This document shows, in pieces, positions 1-7,744 of a DNA stretch of 31,629 bases. The stretch is from Collinsella aerofaciens (GTDB taxonomy: Bacteria; Actinomycetota; Coriobacteriia; Coriobacteriales; Coriobacteriaceae): assembly GCA_008668235.1 (NCBI GenBank), contig RQCP01000018.1, forward strand, positions 1-31,629, given 5' to 3'. The notes beneath the pieces were generated by a model that did no database searches, was not told the DNA's origin, and saw only the letters and a list, made by a program, of their open reading frames with translations. The position numbers were made by a program, and so were the translations under genes. How positions within the stretch are numbered: position 1 is the first letter of the stretch; each line of letters starts with the position of its first letter.

Positions 1-138
1 CATTCTCGCTTCGCTGCGAAACTGCGCGTGGGACGATATATAGGCGGGTCGGGCCGGTCAGCTGCGTTTACGCACTACCAGCTGCGCCGGATCTCCATAT
101 TTAAAGCTGCAAAGGCGAACCAAAGTAACTAATTGCAG

Positions 139-183
139 TAAGCAGATGCGGCAAAGGAACTGTTCCTTTGCCGCATCTGCTTA
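139..183. repeat. Perfect 22-bp hairpin with one-base centre
   Basis: Arms 139-160 and 162-183 are exact reverse complements around a single T at 161. Neither side has a clear T-run, so a standard intrinsic terminator is not obvious. It lies about 220 bases past the end of the glycosyltransferase gene. It could be a cruciform, an RNA processing site or an unusual terminator. Confidence 0.8.
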
Positions 184-220
184 TCAGAAAGATTGATTGT
201 TGTTTTCAAGCGAGTAGCCG

Positions 221-323
221 CCCGCCCGCTTCTCTCACATATCGTTCCACGCGCAGTTTCGCAGCGAGCGAAGCGAAGCGAGAATGTTTGAGCATGGAAT
301 GATATGTGTGAGAAGCGGGCGGG
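221..323. repeat. 29-bp-arm inverted repeat with 45-base loop
   Basis: Left arm 221-249 and right arm 295-323 pair at 27 of 29 positions. The loop contains the GCGAAGCGAG-rich segment that recurs inverted at the window start. A transcript from either strand would fold into a long stem. Confidence 0.75.
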
Positions 324-404
324 AGGGATACGAGCGCCCCGCGAGAATGTTTGAGCATGGGATGATATATAGGGGCCTCCCACAGGTAAGCGGACAGTCC
401 AATG

Positions 405-1706
405 TTAGCGGATATGCGCGGGCTTTCCTCCCCAGTAGAAGCGGCAGAAGGCTCGTTTACGTTTTTGGGGCTTACCTGCAAGCTCCATGGTGGCGATGGC
501 GATGTCCTCGGCTGCGTGTGGACGGCGCAGGACTTCGCCATTGATGAGCAGTGCCTTGAGCGACTCCGGATGATCGTGGAGATGGCGCAACGTCACGATG
601 AGTTCTCGTGCGGTGGTGACATGCATGCTGGCGCCCATGCCGGTGAGCATCGTGGTGTTTGCCTTTTCCTGGCCATAGGACTTGCCCAGCAGGATCATCG
701 GCAGATGCGCGCACAGGCACTCGGTGACGGTGAGTCCGCCCGATTTGAGAATTGCCAGGTCGCAGCCGTGCATGAGGGCCGCCATGTCGTCCACGTAGTC
801 CAGAACCGTGACGTTGTCGAGTTTCATGGCGTCGAAGAGCGTCTTGAGTCGGGTGGCGTATTCCTTATCCTTGCCCGGTAAAAAGACAAAGTGCATGTCC
901 TCAAAGCTGCGTAAGAAGGGGAGCGTGTGGTCCATCGCGGCACGGAAACGCACGTATGGTTGGGGCAAACTGGCGCCGGCCATCACCAATACGACGGTTT
1001 TGTCTATGGGGAGATTGAACTTGCTGAGCTCATCTTCGCGTTTGTAATCTGAATCGAAACCGGCACGAATGGGAATGCCCGTTATGCGGATCTTTGACTC
1101 GGGAACCTTGCGCGGGCGCAGCGTTTCGGCCATAAACTCGTTGGCTACGCAGAATAGGTCGGTGTCCTTGTGGGGCCAAAAGCCTTCAACTTCATAGTCT
1201 GTTGGTACGCAGATGACCGGATAATCGATACCCGTAATTACGCGGGCGCCCACGGCAACATTGGCCGCTGTGATGTGCGTTGCGACCACGGCTATAGGCC
1301 TGCGGCGACGAATATATTCGTTGAAGGCGGGGAACATAATTCGTGACCATGCTGTGCCGCCGCCCCAGAGCAGATGTCCTGTAAGCGTATATCGCCAGGT
1401 CAGGTCGTAAATGGGACGCGTGGCGCCGGTAAACGACGCTGCTGTTTTATTACCATCGAACCTAATGCGTCCAAAATCGAGGATATCTAGGACTTCGATC
1501 TCAATATCCTTAGGGATTCCCTTGGTGCCGCGGATAAGGTCAAATGCTTGTGCAATCGCGTTGGCGGCGGCTTTGTGGCCCGATCCAACCGATGCGTGCA
1601 CAATGGTTACCAGGGGTTTTTGTGCAGGTAAAACGTTCATTTGCTCCGGTTGGGGAGTGGCTTGCATGGGCAGGGGAGCGCTATTGCCCGTCTGCGTTTG
1701 ATCCAT
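405..1706 (-). CDS. MGDG synthase-type glycosyltransferase
   Basis: Predicted 433-residue GT-B glycosyltransferase of the monogalactosyldiacylglycerol synthase/MurG-like group. These enzymes move a sugar from a nucleotide donor to a diacylglycerol-type lipid at the inner face of the membrane. The N-terminal motif HASVGSGH (residues 37-44) is the acceptor-side signature of this family. The C-terminal SGGLTVTE (322-329) is the donor-binding loop. Residues 1-30 are a low-complexity Q/P-rich tail. The start at 1706 was chosen because AAGGGGAG lies just upstream and homology begins soon after; a longer frame runs back under trxB and is unlikely. The gene is divergent from trxB. The exact sugar and lipid cannot be read from the sequence. 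Confidence 0.87.
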   Translation of the reverse strand: MDQTQTGNSAPLPMQATPQPEQMNVLPAQKPLVTIVHASVGSGHKAAANAIAQAFDLIRGTKGIPKDIEIEVLDILDFGRIRFDGNKTAASFTGATRPIYDLTWRYTLTGHLLWGGGTAWSRIMFPAFNEYIRRRRPIAVVATHITAANVAVGARVITGIDYPVICVPTDYEVEGFWPHKDTDLFCVANEFMAETLRPRKVPESKIRITGIPIRAGFDSDYKREDELSKFNLPIDKTVVLVMAGASLPQPYVRFRAAMDHTLPFLRSFEDMHFVFLPGKDKEYATRLKTLFDAMKLDNVTVLDYVDDMAALMHGCDLAILKSGGLTVTECLCAHLPMILLGKSYGQEKANTTMLTGMGASMHVTTARELIVTLRHLHDHPESLKALLINGEVLRRPHAAEDIAIATMELAGKPQKRKRAFCRFYWGGKPAHIR

Positions 1707-1823
1707 CGATAACTCCCCTTCAGCTTTGTTACGCGATTTATTATTGTAGTGCATGAGTGTCATGTTCACGTAAATTTGGGTATGAGCGCAAAGAACGTCA
1801 ATGTATCGACGAGAGGATATTCC
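1707..1823. promoter_or_regulatory. Divergent promoter region, glycosyltransferase/trxB
   Basis: A 117-base AT-richer gap between two outward-facing genes must hold both promoters. On the minus strand a TACAAT-like -10 is visible at 1743-1748. On the plus strand no convincing -35/-10 pair stands out. The trxB ribosome site GAGAGG lies at 1811-1816. Confidence 0.45.
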
Positions 1824-2762
1824 ATGACTACCGATCAGCCGATTGATGTTGCGATTATCGGTGGAGGCCCCGCGGGCTATGCTGCCGCCATTTACGCTGC
1901 GCGTGCCAACCTGACGACGACCGTGATTGAGCAGGGCATGTCGGGTGGACAGATCGCCACGACCAATGAAGTCGAGAACTATCCGGGCATTCCGCTCTTG
2001 AGCGGCGCCGAACTCGGCGAGCGTTTTCAGCAGCATGCAGAGGGCCTGGGAGCACAGGTCGCATGGAGCATGGTTACGGGTATCGATTACGATGCCGATG
2101 CAGCGCTGTTTACGGTGCATCACGATATGGGCGATACGCTGGCCTCGAGCGTTATCGCTTGCATGGGTGCCACGCCGCGATCTGCTGGTTTCGCTGGCGA
2201 GGATACGTATCGCGGTCGTGGCGTTTCGTATTGCGCAACATGTGACGGCATGTTCTTCCGCAGCAAACAGGTCTTTATAATCGGTGGTGGCAATTCGGCA
2301 TGCGAAGAGGCGCTGTTCCTGTCAGATATTGCCAGCAGTGTGACTATCGTGCTGCGCCGCGACCAGTTCCGTGCGCCTGATGGTGTTGTTCGGAAGGTGC
2401 TCGAAAAGGACAATATTACAGTTAGGTACCAAACTAGTATTGTGGAGCTCTCGGGCGAAGCCATGCCAACGACGATCACCTTTAAGGACAATGCATCCGG
2501 GAAAACTCACACTGAGTCATTTGTCCCTGGCTCGTTTGGTATCTTTGTCTTTACCGGAACGCAACCCCATACCGAGCTTGTTGAGCATCTAGTCGATCTG
2601 GCGCCTGATGGCGGCATTTTGACTGATGAATCCATGGCGACCCGCACGCCAGGTCTATTTGCCGCTGGCGATATCCGTTCCAAGCGTTTACGCCAAGTTG
2701 TGACCGCCGTTTCTGATGGAGCCATAGCGGCAACCAGCGCATACGCATTTCTCCGTGGATAA
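1824..2762 (+). CDS. trxB: Thioredoxin reductase (NADPH)
   Basis: A 312-residue flavoprotein that reduces thioredoxin with NADPH in the cytoplasm. The FAD-binding GGGPAG is at residues 13-18. The redox-active CATC pair is Cys137/Cys140. An NADPH-binding GGGNSACEEA follows, and the second FAD motif is FAAGDIR near the C-terminus. Length and order of motifs are typical of low-molecular-weight TrxB. The ATG at 1824 has GAGAGG eight bases upstream; an in-frame ATG at 1749 lacks homology. No thioredoxin gene is adjacent. A hairpin terminator follows at 2804-2844, so it is probably transcribed alone. Confidence 0.95.
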   Translation: MTTDQPIDVAIIGGGPAGYAAAIYAARANLTTTVIEQGMSGGQIATTNEVENYPGIPLLSGAELGERFQQHAEGLGAQVAWSMVTGIDYDADAALFTVHHDMGDTLASSVIACMGATPRSAGFAGEDTYRGRGVSYCATCDGMFFRSKQVFIIGGGNSACEEALFLSDIASSVTIVLRRDQFRAPDGVVRKVLEKDNITVRYQTSIVELSGEAMPTTITFKDNASGKTHTESFVPGSFGIFVFTGTQPHTELVEHLVDLAPDGGILTDESMATRTPGLFAAGDIRSKRLRQVVTAVSDGAIAATSAYAFLRG

Positions 2763-2803
2763 GTACGATAATATATCTTATGTAAGGTTGTTATTGATTA
2801 ACT

Positions 2804-2844
2804 AAATGGCGGGACGATGCATCAGTGCGCTGTCCCGCCATTTT
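2804..2844 (+). terminator. Intrinsic terminator after trxB
   Basis: A 12-bp stem (2804-2815 with 2832-2843) rich in G-C ends in TTTT. It is flanked by A's on the left, so it could also act on the other strand. Confidence 0.8.
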
Positions 2845-2849
2845 CTTGC

Positions 2850-2882
2850 CGGCTATGTGGTATGCAAAACTAGATAACGTAG
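2850..2882 (+). promoter_or_regulatory. Operator-like element upstream of the DUF1836 gene
   Basis: The right half contains CAAAACTAGATA followed by ACG. The left half (GGCTATGTGGTAT) is a degraded mirror. Over 28 bases it matches the perfect palindromic site at 4524-4554 except at about five positions, including the spacer. It lies 30-60 bases before the start codon and just upstream of a TACAAT -10 candidate (2885-2890), so a bound protein would sit on the -35 region. This fits autoregulation by the DUF1836 protein, which is an inference. Confidence 0.6.
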
Positions 2883-2914
2883 AATACAATATAGAAAATG
2901 AACGGAGGACCTTT

Positions 2915-3526
2915 ATGAACCACGTTAAACACGTTATTCCGATGTCTGATTCGTCGGTCAGCATTAAACCTGAGGATATTCAGCCCACTGTGCTGCCTGA
3001 TGCATTTATTCAGTCCGATATCGTGCGCAAACTCAATACGTTGAGTCTGCCGCGCTATGACCAGTTGCCCAACGTGACGCTCTACCGCGACCAGGTCATT
3101 GAGTATGTTGCGCTGTGGATGGAGCCGCTGTCCCTTTGCGTTGAGCAGCCTATCATTACGCCATCGATGATCAATAACTACGTAAAGGTTGGCCTGGTGC
3201 CTGCTCCGGTCAAAAAGCAATATGGCCGCGAGCAGATTGCCCGCCTGATCGCTATCTGCATCTTTAAGCAGGTGCTACCTATTGCTGCGGTGCAGGCACT
3301 CTTTAACATTCAGCGTTTGAGCTACGATGCCCCGACGGCCTTTGATTATGTGGTCGATCAGCTCGAGGCATCGATTCGTTCGGCGTTTTCCGTCGAGCAG
3401 ACGCCGGTTCCCGATACGGCGCATCAGGTAACGCGTGAGTCGCTGCTTGTGCGCAGCGCGGTTTCATCCTTTGTTTCGAAGGCTTACTTGATGAGCTATC
3501 TCAAGTTCAACGGGTTTAATAGCTAG
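2915..3526 (+). CDS. DUF1836 protein, MerR-like putative regulator
   Basis: A 203-residue protein of the DUF1836 family. The middle part (about residues 45-140) has the winged-helix look of a MerR-type DNA-binding domain: a segment with ITPSMINNYVK, then KQYGREQIARL and a helix leading to the VLPIAAVQALF segment. The C-terminal helices have no recognised ligand site. The ATG at 2915 follows GGAGGAC at 2904-2910. It is monocistronic, between terminators. Its upstream region and that of the convergent degV-like gene share a near-identical palindromic element, which suggests it may control both. The cellular role of DUF1836 proteins is not established. Confidence 0.82.
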   Translation: MNHVKHVIPMSDSSVSIKPEDIQPTVLPDAFIQSDIVRKLNTLSLPRYDQLPNVTLYRDQVIEYVALWMEPLSLCVEQPIITPSMINNYVKVGLVPAPVKKQYGREQIARLIAICIFKQVLPIAAVQALFNIQRLSYDAPTAFDYVVDQLEASIRSAFSVEQTPVPDTAHQVTRESLLVRSAVSSFVSKAYLMSYLKFNGFNS

Positions 3527-3535
3527 CCGACGTAT

Positions 3536-3586
3536 AAAACGGGCGGGACAAAGAGCCATCTGTCGCTTTGTCCCGCCCGTTTTTTT
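3536..3586. terminator. Bidirectional terminator between DUF1836 and degV genes
   Basis: An 18-bp perfect stem (3536-3553 with 3566-3583) has A's on the left and seven T's on the right. It therefore serves both converging genes. Confidence 0.9.
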
Positions 3587-3599
3587 GCTTGGTTGGACT

Positions 3600-4466
3600 T
3601 TATTTGCCCGAAGCTACGCCCATGCCGTAGCCGATGATCAGGCCGTGCATCTCGGCGTAATAGGAATCCAGGCCGTTGCAGGGCATGATGATGGTCTTGG
3701 AGCCGGGCCAATGTTCGACTATGCGATCAGTAAGCGCCTGGGCTCCAGCTTCGTTCTCAACGTGATCGATGATGACCTCACCGCCCGTAAAGCCCTCGGC
3801 TTCCATAGTGTCGATGATCTTGTTGAGCATCTTCTTTTCGCCACGCGTGTGCCCGACGAGTTCGATTTTACCGGCCTCACTCGCCGTGCCCAAAATGCGG
3901 ATATTGAGCTTGTTGGCAATGACGCCGGCTGCCTTAGGGATACGTCCGGCTTTGGCGAGGTTTTCGTAATTGCACAAACTGAAGAGGATTTTGCTGTTCT
4001 GCTCAAGGCTATCGAAGTATGCGCAAGCGTCCTCGAATGAGACATCCGGATTGCTTGCAAGGTAGCGGTCGAACAGCAAGAAAATGAGATCCATTTTGCC
4101 GCCAGCTGCGCGTGAATTGACTAGATGAATCTGTCGGTCGGGCTCCTCGGCAAGAACCATATCGCGAGCCGTGGCTGCCGCATTGTAGCTGCCCGACACG
4201 CCCTCAGAGATCGGCATGCAGATGGTCTTGTCTGCCAATTTGAAGAGCTCGGCCCACTCCCCTACGCTGGGACAAGCGCTCGAAGAAGCGTTCGTCTCCG
4301 TCTGTACAGCGCAGTTGAGCTCATGCACATCGAGCGAAAGGGCATCGACGAATTCACGCTCCCCCACTCGAATTTTGAGGGGCGCAAATGCAAAGGTGGT
4401 ATGGGGTGCGGTCGGTTGCCAATCGCGGAGGTTGCAGCTTGAATCGGAGATAAGTGCCCAGCTCAT
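3600..4466 (-). CDS. DegV family fatty-acid-binding protein
   Basis: A 288-residue protein of the DegV/EDD family. Such proteins bind a single fatty acid and, in studied bacteria, can deliver it to fatty acid kinase FakA. The opening WALISDSSCNL matches the family start, PISEGVSGSYNAA is the fatty-acid carboxylate-binding segment, and the C-terminal half has the usual IVEHWPGSKTII fold. Length is normal for the family. No fakA gene is nearby. The upstream region holds a TATAAT box (4496-4501) and the 11-bp palindrome at 4524-4554 that is shared with the DUF1836 gene. Which fatty acid it binds cannot be told. Confidence 0.9.
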   Translation of the reverse strand: MSWALISDSSCNLRDWQPTAPHTTFAFAPLKIRVGEREFVDALSLDVHELNCAVQTETNASSSACPSVGEWAELFKLADKTICMPISEGVSGSYNAAATARDMVLAEEPDRQIHLVNSRAAGGKMDLIFLLFDRYLASNPDVSFEDACAYFDSLEQNSKILFSLCNYENLAKAGRIPKAAGVIANKLNIRILGTASEAGKIELVGHTRGEKKMLNKIIDTMEAEGFTGGEVIIDHVENEAGAQALTDRIVEHWPGSKTIIMPCNGLDSYYAEMHGLIIGYGMGVASGK

Positions 4467-4495
4467 AGAGGGTCCCTTCTAATTGTTCCCATACA

Positions 4496-4501
4496 ATTAT
4501 A
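4496..4501 (-). promoter_or_regulatory. -10 box of the degV promoter
   Basis: A consensus TATAAT reads on the minus strand 30 bases before the degV start codon. No good -35 is seen at 17 bases. The palindrome sits just upstream of where the -35 should be, the position of an activator site. Confidence 0.55.
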
Positions 4502-4523
4502 GCCATCTTGCAGACCGATTGGG

Positions 4524-4554
4524 CCGCTATCTAGTATTCAAAACTAGATAGCGG
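4524..4554. promoter_or_regulatory. Perfect 11-bp palindrome (operator) upstream of degV
   Basis: CCGCTATCTAG at 4524-4534 and CTAGATAGCGG at 4544-4554 are exact reverse complements around the 9-base spacer TATTCAAAA. The whole element, spacer included, recurs in imperfect form at 2850-2882 before the DUF1836 gene. Its lack of a T-run argues against a terminator. Confidence 0.75.
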
Positions 4555-4562
4555 ACTGCACT

Positions 4563-4620
4563 AAAGGCAAAAGAATGGACCCCATGACTCAAAGCCACGA
4601 GGTCCATATCCGTTTGCTTT
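4563..4620 (-). terminator. Likely terminator of the NlpC/P60 operon
   Basis: An imperfect stem of about 19 bp pairs the 4563-4581 side with the 4601-4620 side. It lies 11 bases beyond the stop codon of the NlpC/P60 gene. The T-rich tail is weak, so the call is moderate. Confidence 0.55.
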
Positions 4621-4630
4621 ATCTGAATAC

Positions 4631-5758
4631 TTAGTAACGCACAAAGATATAGTTATTGTTCATGCCGGCGGCAACGGAGCTGATGATGACACCCGTGTTG
4701 TAGTCGGAAGCATGAATCATCTGACCACCACCGATGTAAATGCCGGTGTGGTACGAGTTGACCACAACGTCACCGGGCTGCGGATCGGACACACGCGTCC
4801 AGCCCATAAAGGTACCCGTGGTGCCCAGGCGGCAATAGCGACCAGTGAGGCAATAGCTAACAAAACCAGAGCAGTCGAAGCTGTTCGGGCCAATTCCGCC
4901 CCAGGAATAAGCGCAACCAAGCTTACTGTACGCACGCGAGCCAACAGAGCCGCCATCGACGGACTGGCTCGGAACAGAAGGCGTCGGAGCTGGAGCGGGC
5001 GTGGGGGGCTGCGGCGTCGGAGCAGGTGCCGGCGTAGGAGCCGGAGTGTTGCCGCCCTGGTTGTTGTTATTGCTGGTCTGGCCACCGTTGTTGGTGTTTT
5101 CGGTCGTACCGGCAGTCTCGTTGCTCACCGTGGCCTTCTCGGCGGTACTGGCGTTGATGCCGGCCTGCAGCGCGGCGTTGGCCTCGGCCTCTGCGGCAAG
5201 CTCGGCTTGCAGCTGCGAATCCAGGGAGTTTACGACGTTCTGGGCTTCAGCCTGCTGGGCGTTAAGCTCGTCGACCTTCTTTTGCGTGGCTGCGACGTTC
5301 TTTTCCTGCTCGGACTGCTTATCGGTGAGCTGCTGCTTAAGCTCCTTGACCTCTTGAATGGTCTGAGCTTGCTTATCGGAGACTTTGCCGTAGTAGAACA
5401 GACGGTTGAGCATATCGCTCAGGTCATCGACACCCGTCAGAACCTGAAGCAGGCTCAGACCGCCGGTCTTGTACTCGCCGGCGACATAGGTCGAGAGCTT
5501 GGCCTGACCGTCAGCAATCTCCTGCTGCTTTTGCGTGATCTCGCCAGCAGTCTGATCGAGCGCCTGCGTCTGCGTGGCGAGCTCATCGTAAATCTGCTGG
5601 GTTTGGGTACCGATCTGCTCGAGTTTGGTACGAGCAGCGGCAAGGTCGGATGCGGTATCGGCATAGGCCGGAGCCACGAGGCCCAGACCCAAAACACAAG
5701 CGAGGGTTGCCGTAGCAGCGCAGCGTGCCATGTTTTTGTGCGTGTTTGCTGTGCGCAT
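4631..5758 (-). CDS. Secreted coiled-coil NlpC/P60 peptidoglycan endopeptidase
   Basis: A 375-residue exported cell-wall hydrolase. Residues 1-33 are a Sec signal peptide ending AYA. Residues 34-200 are a long coiled coil with the EQIGTQTQQIYDELATQ style of RipA/PcsB-like proteins. A Pro/Ala/Thr-rich linker follows at about 215-262, and an NlpC/P60 domain at about 268-375. The catalytic triad is visible: Cys296 in DCSGF, His337 in YHTG and His349 in IHA. Such enzymes cut stem peptides to separate daughter cells, with the coiled coil usually giving autoinhibition or FtsX-type control. The start at 5758 follows a GGAAAGGAAG site. It is last in the pgsA-FHA-merR-apt run. Confidence 0.92.
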   Translation of the reverse strand: MRTANTHKNMARCAATATLACVLGLGLVAPAYADTASDLAAARTKLEQIGTQTQQIYDELATQTQALDQTAGEITQKQQEIADGQAKLSTYVAGEYKTGGLSLLQVLTGVDDLSDMLNRLFYYGKVSDKQAQTIQEVKELKQQLTDKQSEQEKNVAATQKKVDELNAQQAEAQNVVNSLDSQLQAELAAEAEANAALQAGINASTAEKATVSNETAGTTENTNNGGQTSNNNNQGGNTPAPTPAPAPTPQPPTPAPAPTPSVPSQSVDGGSVGSRAYSKLGCAYSWGGIGPNSFDCSGFVSYCLTGRYCRLGTTGTFMGWTRVSDPQPGDVVVNSYHTGIYIGGGQMIHASDYNTGVIISSVAAGMNNNYIFVRY

Positions 5759-5790
5759 GGAGCTTCCTTTCCGGTATCTAAGGGTAGCGG

Positions 5791-6321
5791 CTAGTCCACC
5801 GTTACCAGGCTAAAGAGCTCAACGTCCTCGTTAGAAGGCGTGAGCTTCTTGCGCGGGTTGAGAAACGCAAGCTCAAGGATACAACCGTAGCCCACAAGCT
5901 TTGCGCCCATATCTCGCACCAGTTTACCTGTTGCCTCGACGGTTCCGCCCGTCGCGACCAAGTCGTCCAGAATCAACACGGTATCTTTAGAGCTGATGGC
6001 GTCGGCATGGATCTCAATTGAATCGGTGCCGTACTCGAGCTCGTAGCTCTGGCTTACGGTCTCGCGCGGCAGCTTACCCGGTTTACGTGCGGGAACAAAG
6101 CCGGCGCCAAGGGCTACAGCCACCGGTACGCCAACCATAAAGCCGCGAGCCTCGGGACCCACGACCTTGGTGATTCCCATGCCGGCAAAGTGCTCGGCGA
6201 GGGCATCGGTCATGGCTTTGAGCGCCTCGGGATTGCCAAAGAGCGGCGTGATGTCTTTAAAGATGACTCCGGGCTCGGGATAGTCGGGGATGTCGACGAT
6301 TTGAGATTCGAAGTCGTACAT
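5791..6321 (-). CDS. apt: Adenine phosphoribosyltransferase
   Basis: A 176-residue cytoplasmic purine-salvage enzyme that makes AMP from adenine and PRPP. The PRPP-binding loop VLILDDLVATGGT lies at residues 115-127. The N-terminal IPDYPEPGVIFKDITPL is the standard Apt start, and GPEARGF is also present. The ATG at 6321 is preferred over one five codons upstream because GAAAGG sits seven bases before it and the Apt family begins here. It follows the MerR gene by 40 bases and precedes the NlpC/P60 gene by 32, consistent with one transcript. Confidence 0.95.
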   Translation of the reverse strand: MYDFESQIVDIPDYPEPGVIFKDITPLFGNPEALKAMTDALAEHFAGMGITKVVGPEARGFMVGVPVAVALGAGFVPARKPGKLPRETVSQSYELEYGTDSIEIHADAISSKDTVLILDDLVATGGTVEATGKLVRDMGAKLVGYGCILELAFLNPRKKLTPSNEDVELFSLVTVD

Positions 6322-6361
6322 TGCATGACCTTTCAATGGGTTGCCGGATAAGCGGCAGCTG

Positions 6362-7240
6362 TTATTTGCCCGCGGTGGCGGTGCCGGATTGCGAAGGGGT
6401 GACGACCTTGAGCGGCTTTACGAGGGAATCCTCGTGCGAAGCCGGCGCGCCTATCTCTTCGTTTTTGGCCTTGGTTGACTCGGAGCGAGTGATTTCCTCA
6501 TCGAGTGCATCGATGTCGGCGTCCTCGACCACGGCGTTGAGCGACTCAAAAACGCGGTTCTTGAGCAGCGCGGTGTGCACGCCCTCCGTCAGGTCGTGAA
6601 GCTTCTTAAACGCACGCTCGAGCTTGGCGTCGCGCTCGTCATCGGAGGTATCCATGCCGAGCATGCTCACGAGCACCTGCTCAAACATCGAGGACTCGCG
6701 GTTGGCGGAAGACACGTACTGACGCAGGTTGCGCGGCTCGATATGGAAGCGCGACAGCTCGGAGCAGTAGCGGATGATCGGGAAATCGCGACCATCGACG
6801 AGCTCACGATTTTGCGGGCTCTTGATGATGCGAATGAGGTCGTTCTCGGCGAGCGAGCGGATAAACGAAATCTCGACGCCCAGCATATCGGGAATGGTCT
6901 CGATGGGATGCAGCTTTTGCTTTGTCTCCTTGGGCTCCGTCTTGAGTGGAACATCGGACAGCAAGCCCACCTCGTAGGCGAGCGTTGACAGGTCCGTGGC
7001 GTTTTCCAAGCGCTGCTTAATCACGTTGAGCGGCATGTAGCGAGTCTTCTGCAAGTGCAGAATGACCTCCAGGCGATTAACGTCCTCCTTGGAGTACTGA
7101 CGGTATCCCTTAGGCGTACGATGAGGGGTAATGAGCCCCTCATCCTCTAGAAATCTAATTTTTGAGTTCGAAAGATCGGGGTATGCGCCTCGAAGTAAGT
7201 TGACGACTTGGCCGATACTCAGATAGTTGCGTTCGGCCAT
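6362..7240 (-). CDS. MerR family transcriptional regulator (FtsR-like)
   Basis: A 292-residue regulator with an N-terminal MerR winged helix (about residues 6-75: LSIGQVVNLLR, then NSKIRFLEDEGL, then PKGYRQYSKEDV). The long helical C-terminal part lacks the cysteines of metal-sensing MerR proteins. It starts three bases after the FHA gene stop, so translation is probably coupled. An FHA protein followed by this type of MerR protein is the arrangement of garA/odhI with Rv1828/ftsR in mycobacteria and corynebacteria, where FtsR promotes ftsZ expression. By synteny this is likely the counterpart, but the targets here are unknown. Confidence 0.85.
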   Translation of the reverse strand: MAERNYLSIGQVVNLLRGAYPDLSNSKIRFLEDEGLITPHRTPKGYRQYSKEDVNRLEVILHLQKTRYMPLNVIKQRLENATDLSTLAYEVGLLSDVPLKTEPKETKQKLHPIETIPDMLGVEISFIRSLAENDLIRIIKSPQNRELVDGRDFPIIRYCSELSRFHIEPRNLRQYVSSANRESSMFEQVLVSMLGMDTSDDERDAKLERAFKKLHDLTEGVHTALLKNRVFESLNAVVEDADIDALDEEITRSESTKAKNEEIGAPASHEDSLVKPLKVVTPSQSGTATAGK

Positions 7241-7243
7241 GCC

Positions 7244-7678
7244 CTACTCACCGGTTTCGATGCGCTCCGGCGTGCTCTCGTGGTAGATGAGCGTAAACGT
7301 ACCGATCTGGACGGAAGAACCGTCGTGCAGCGGGGCTGCGTTGACAATGGCGCCGTCGACCCAGGTGCCATTGAGCGAGCCCAGGTCCTCGATGCGAGCG
7401 CCGAGGCCCTCGCGAATAATGCGCGCATGGCTGCGCGAAACGGTCATGTCGTTGAGGAAGATGCCGTTCGCGGGATCGCGACCGATGGTGGTCACGTCGT
7501 CCTCGAGCTCAAAGGCGGCACCAGTCTGCGGACCCTTGACGATGGACAGAACGGGGGCGGTGATGCGCACGTTGGCCATAAGGTCGGGAACGGTGACGTC
7601 GCTTGAAGGCACGCGGAATACGCAGGTAGCGTCAGTAGTCTTATCATTCTGAGGCATATTGTTAACCATGTTGTCCAT
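7244..7678 (-). CDS. FHA domain protein, GarA/OdhI type
   Basis: A 144-residue small cytoplasmic signalling protein. The C-terminal FHA fold shows all key phosphothreonine-binding residues: IGR at 65-67, SRSH at 81-84 and NGT at 103-105. The N-terminal tail has Thr residues in TTDATCVFR (14-22). This resembles the ETTSVFR kinase-target motif of GarA, where phosphorylation makes the tail bind its own FHA domain and switches control of 2-oxoglutarate metabolism. The similarity of the tail is by eye only. The ATG at 7678 has AGGGG upstream; a start 11 codons earlier has no such site. The MerR gene follows directly. Confidence 0.87.
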   Translation of the reverse strand: MDNMVNNMPQNDKTTDATCVFRVPSSDVTVPDLMANVRITAPVLSIVKGPQTGAAFELEDDVTTIGRDPANGIFLNDMTVSRSHARIIREGLGARIEDLGSLNGTWVDGAIVNAAPLHDGSSVQIGTFTLIYHESTPERIETGE

Positions 7679-7744
7679 GACAACCCCTAACTTATCGCGG
7701 ACGTGCCGCAAATAATGAACCGTACGTAATCATACCCCAACGAA

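Larger units (their letters stand above)
1..404. repeat. Gene-free repeat region with inverted and direct copies
   Basis: No credible gene is seen here. A 28-bp direct repeat occurs at 278-305 and 341-368 with one mismatch. The window's first ~32 bases are an inverted copy of 248-285, which carries about 9 extra bases of the CGAAGCGAG type. Arms of 29 bp at 221-249 and 295-323 form an inverted repeat with 27 of 29 positions paired. A separate perfect hairpin lies at 139-183. The mix of direct and inverted copies suggests a genus-specific intergenic repeat family that continues beyond the left edge of the window. Confidence 0.7.

Noticed and set aside
1..404. CRISPR array
   Set aside because: The repeats are only two or three, partly inverted and unevenly spaced, and no cas gene is present.
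1707..2123. N-terminal extension of the glycosyltransferase back under trxB
   Set aside because: The extra 139 residues have no family similarity, and a good ribosome site precedes the internal ATG at 1706.
4524..4554. The degV palindrome as a terminator
   Set aside because: There is no T-run, it lies upstream of the gene, and a copy with the spacer conserved exists at another promoter.
4712..5794. 360-codon open frame on the plus strand opposite the NlpC/P60 gene
   Set aside because: It is the antisense of a recognised gene with repetitive codons. Its translation is low-complexity and has no ribosome site or domain.
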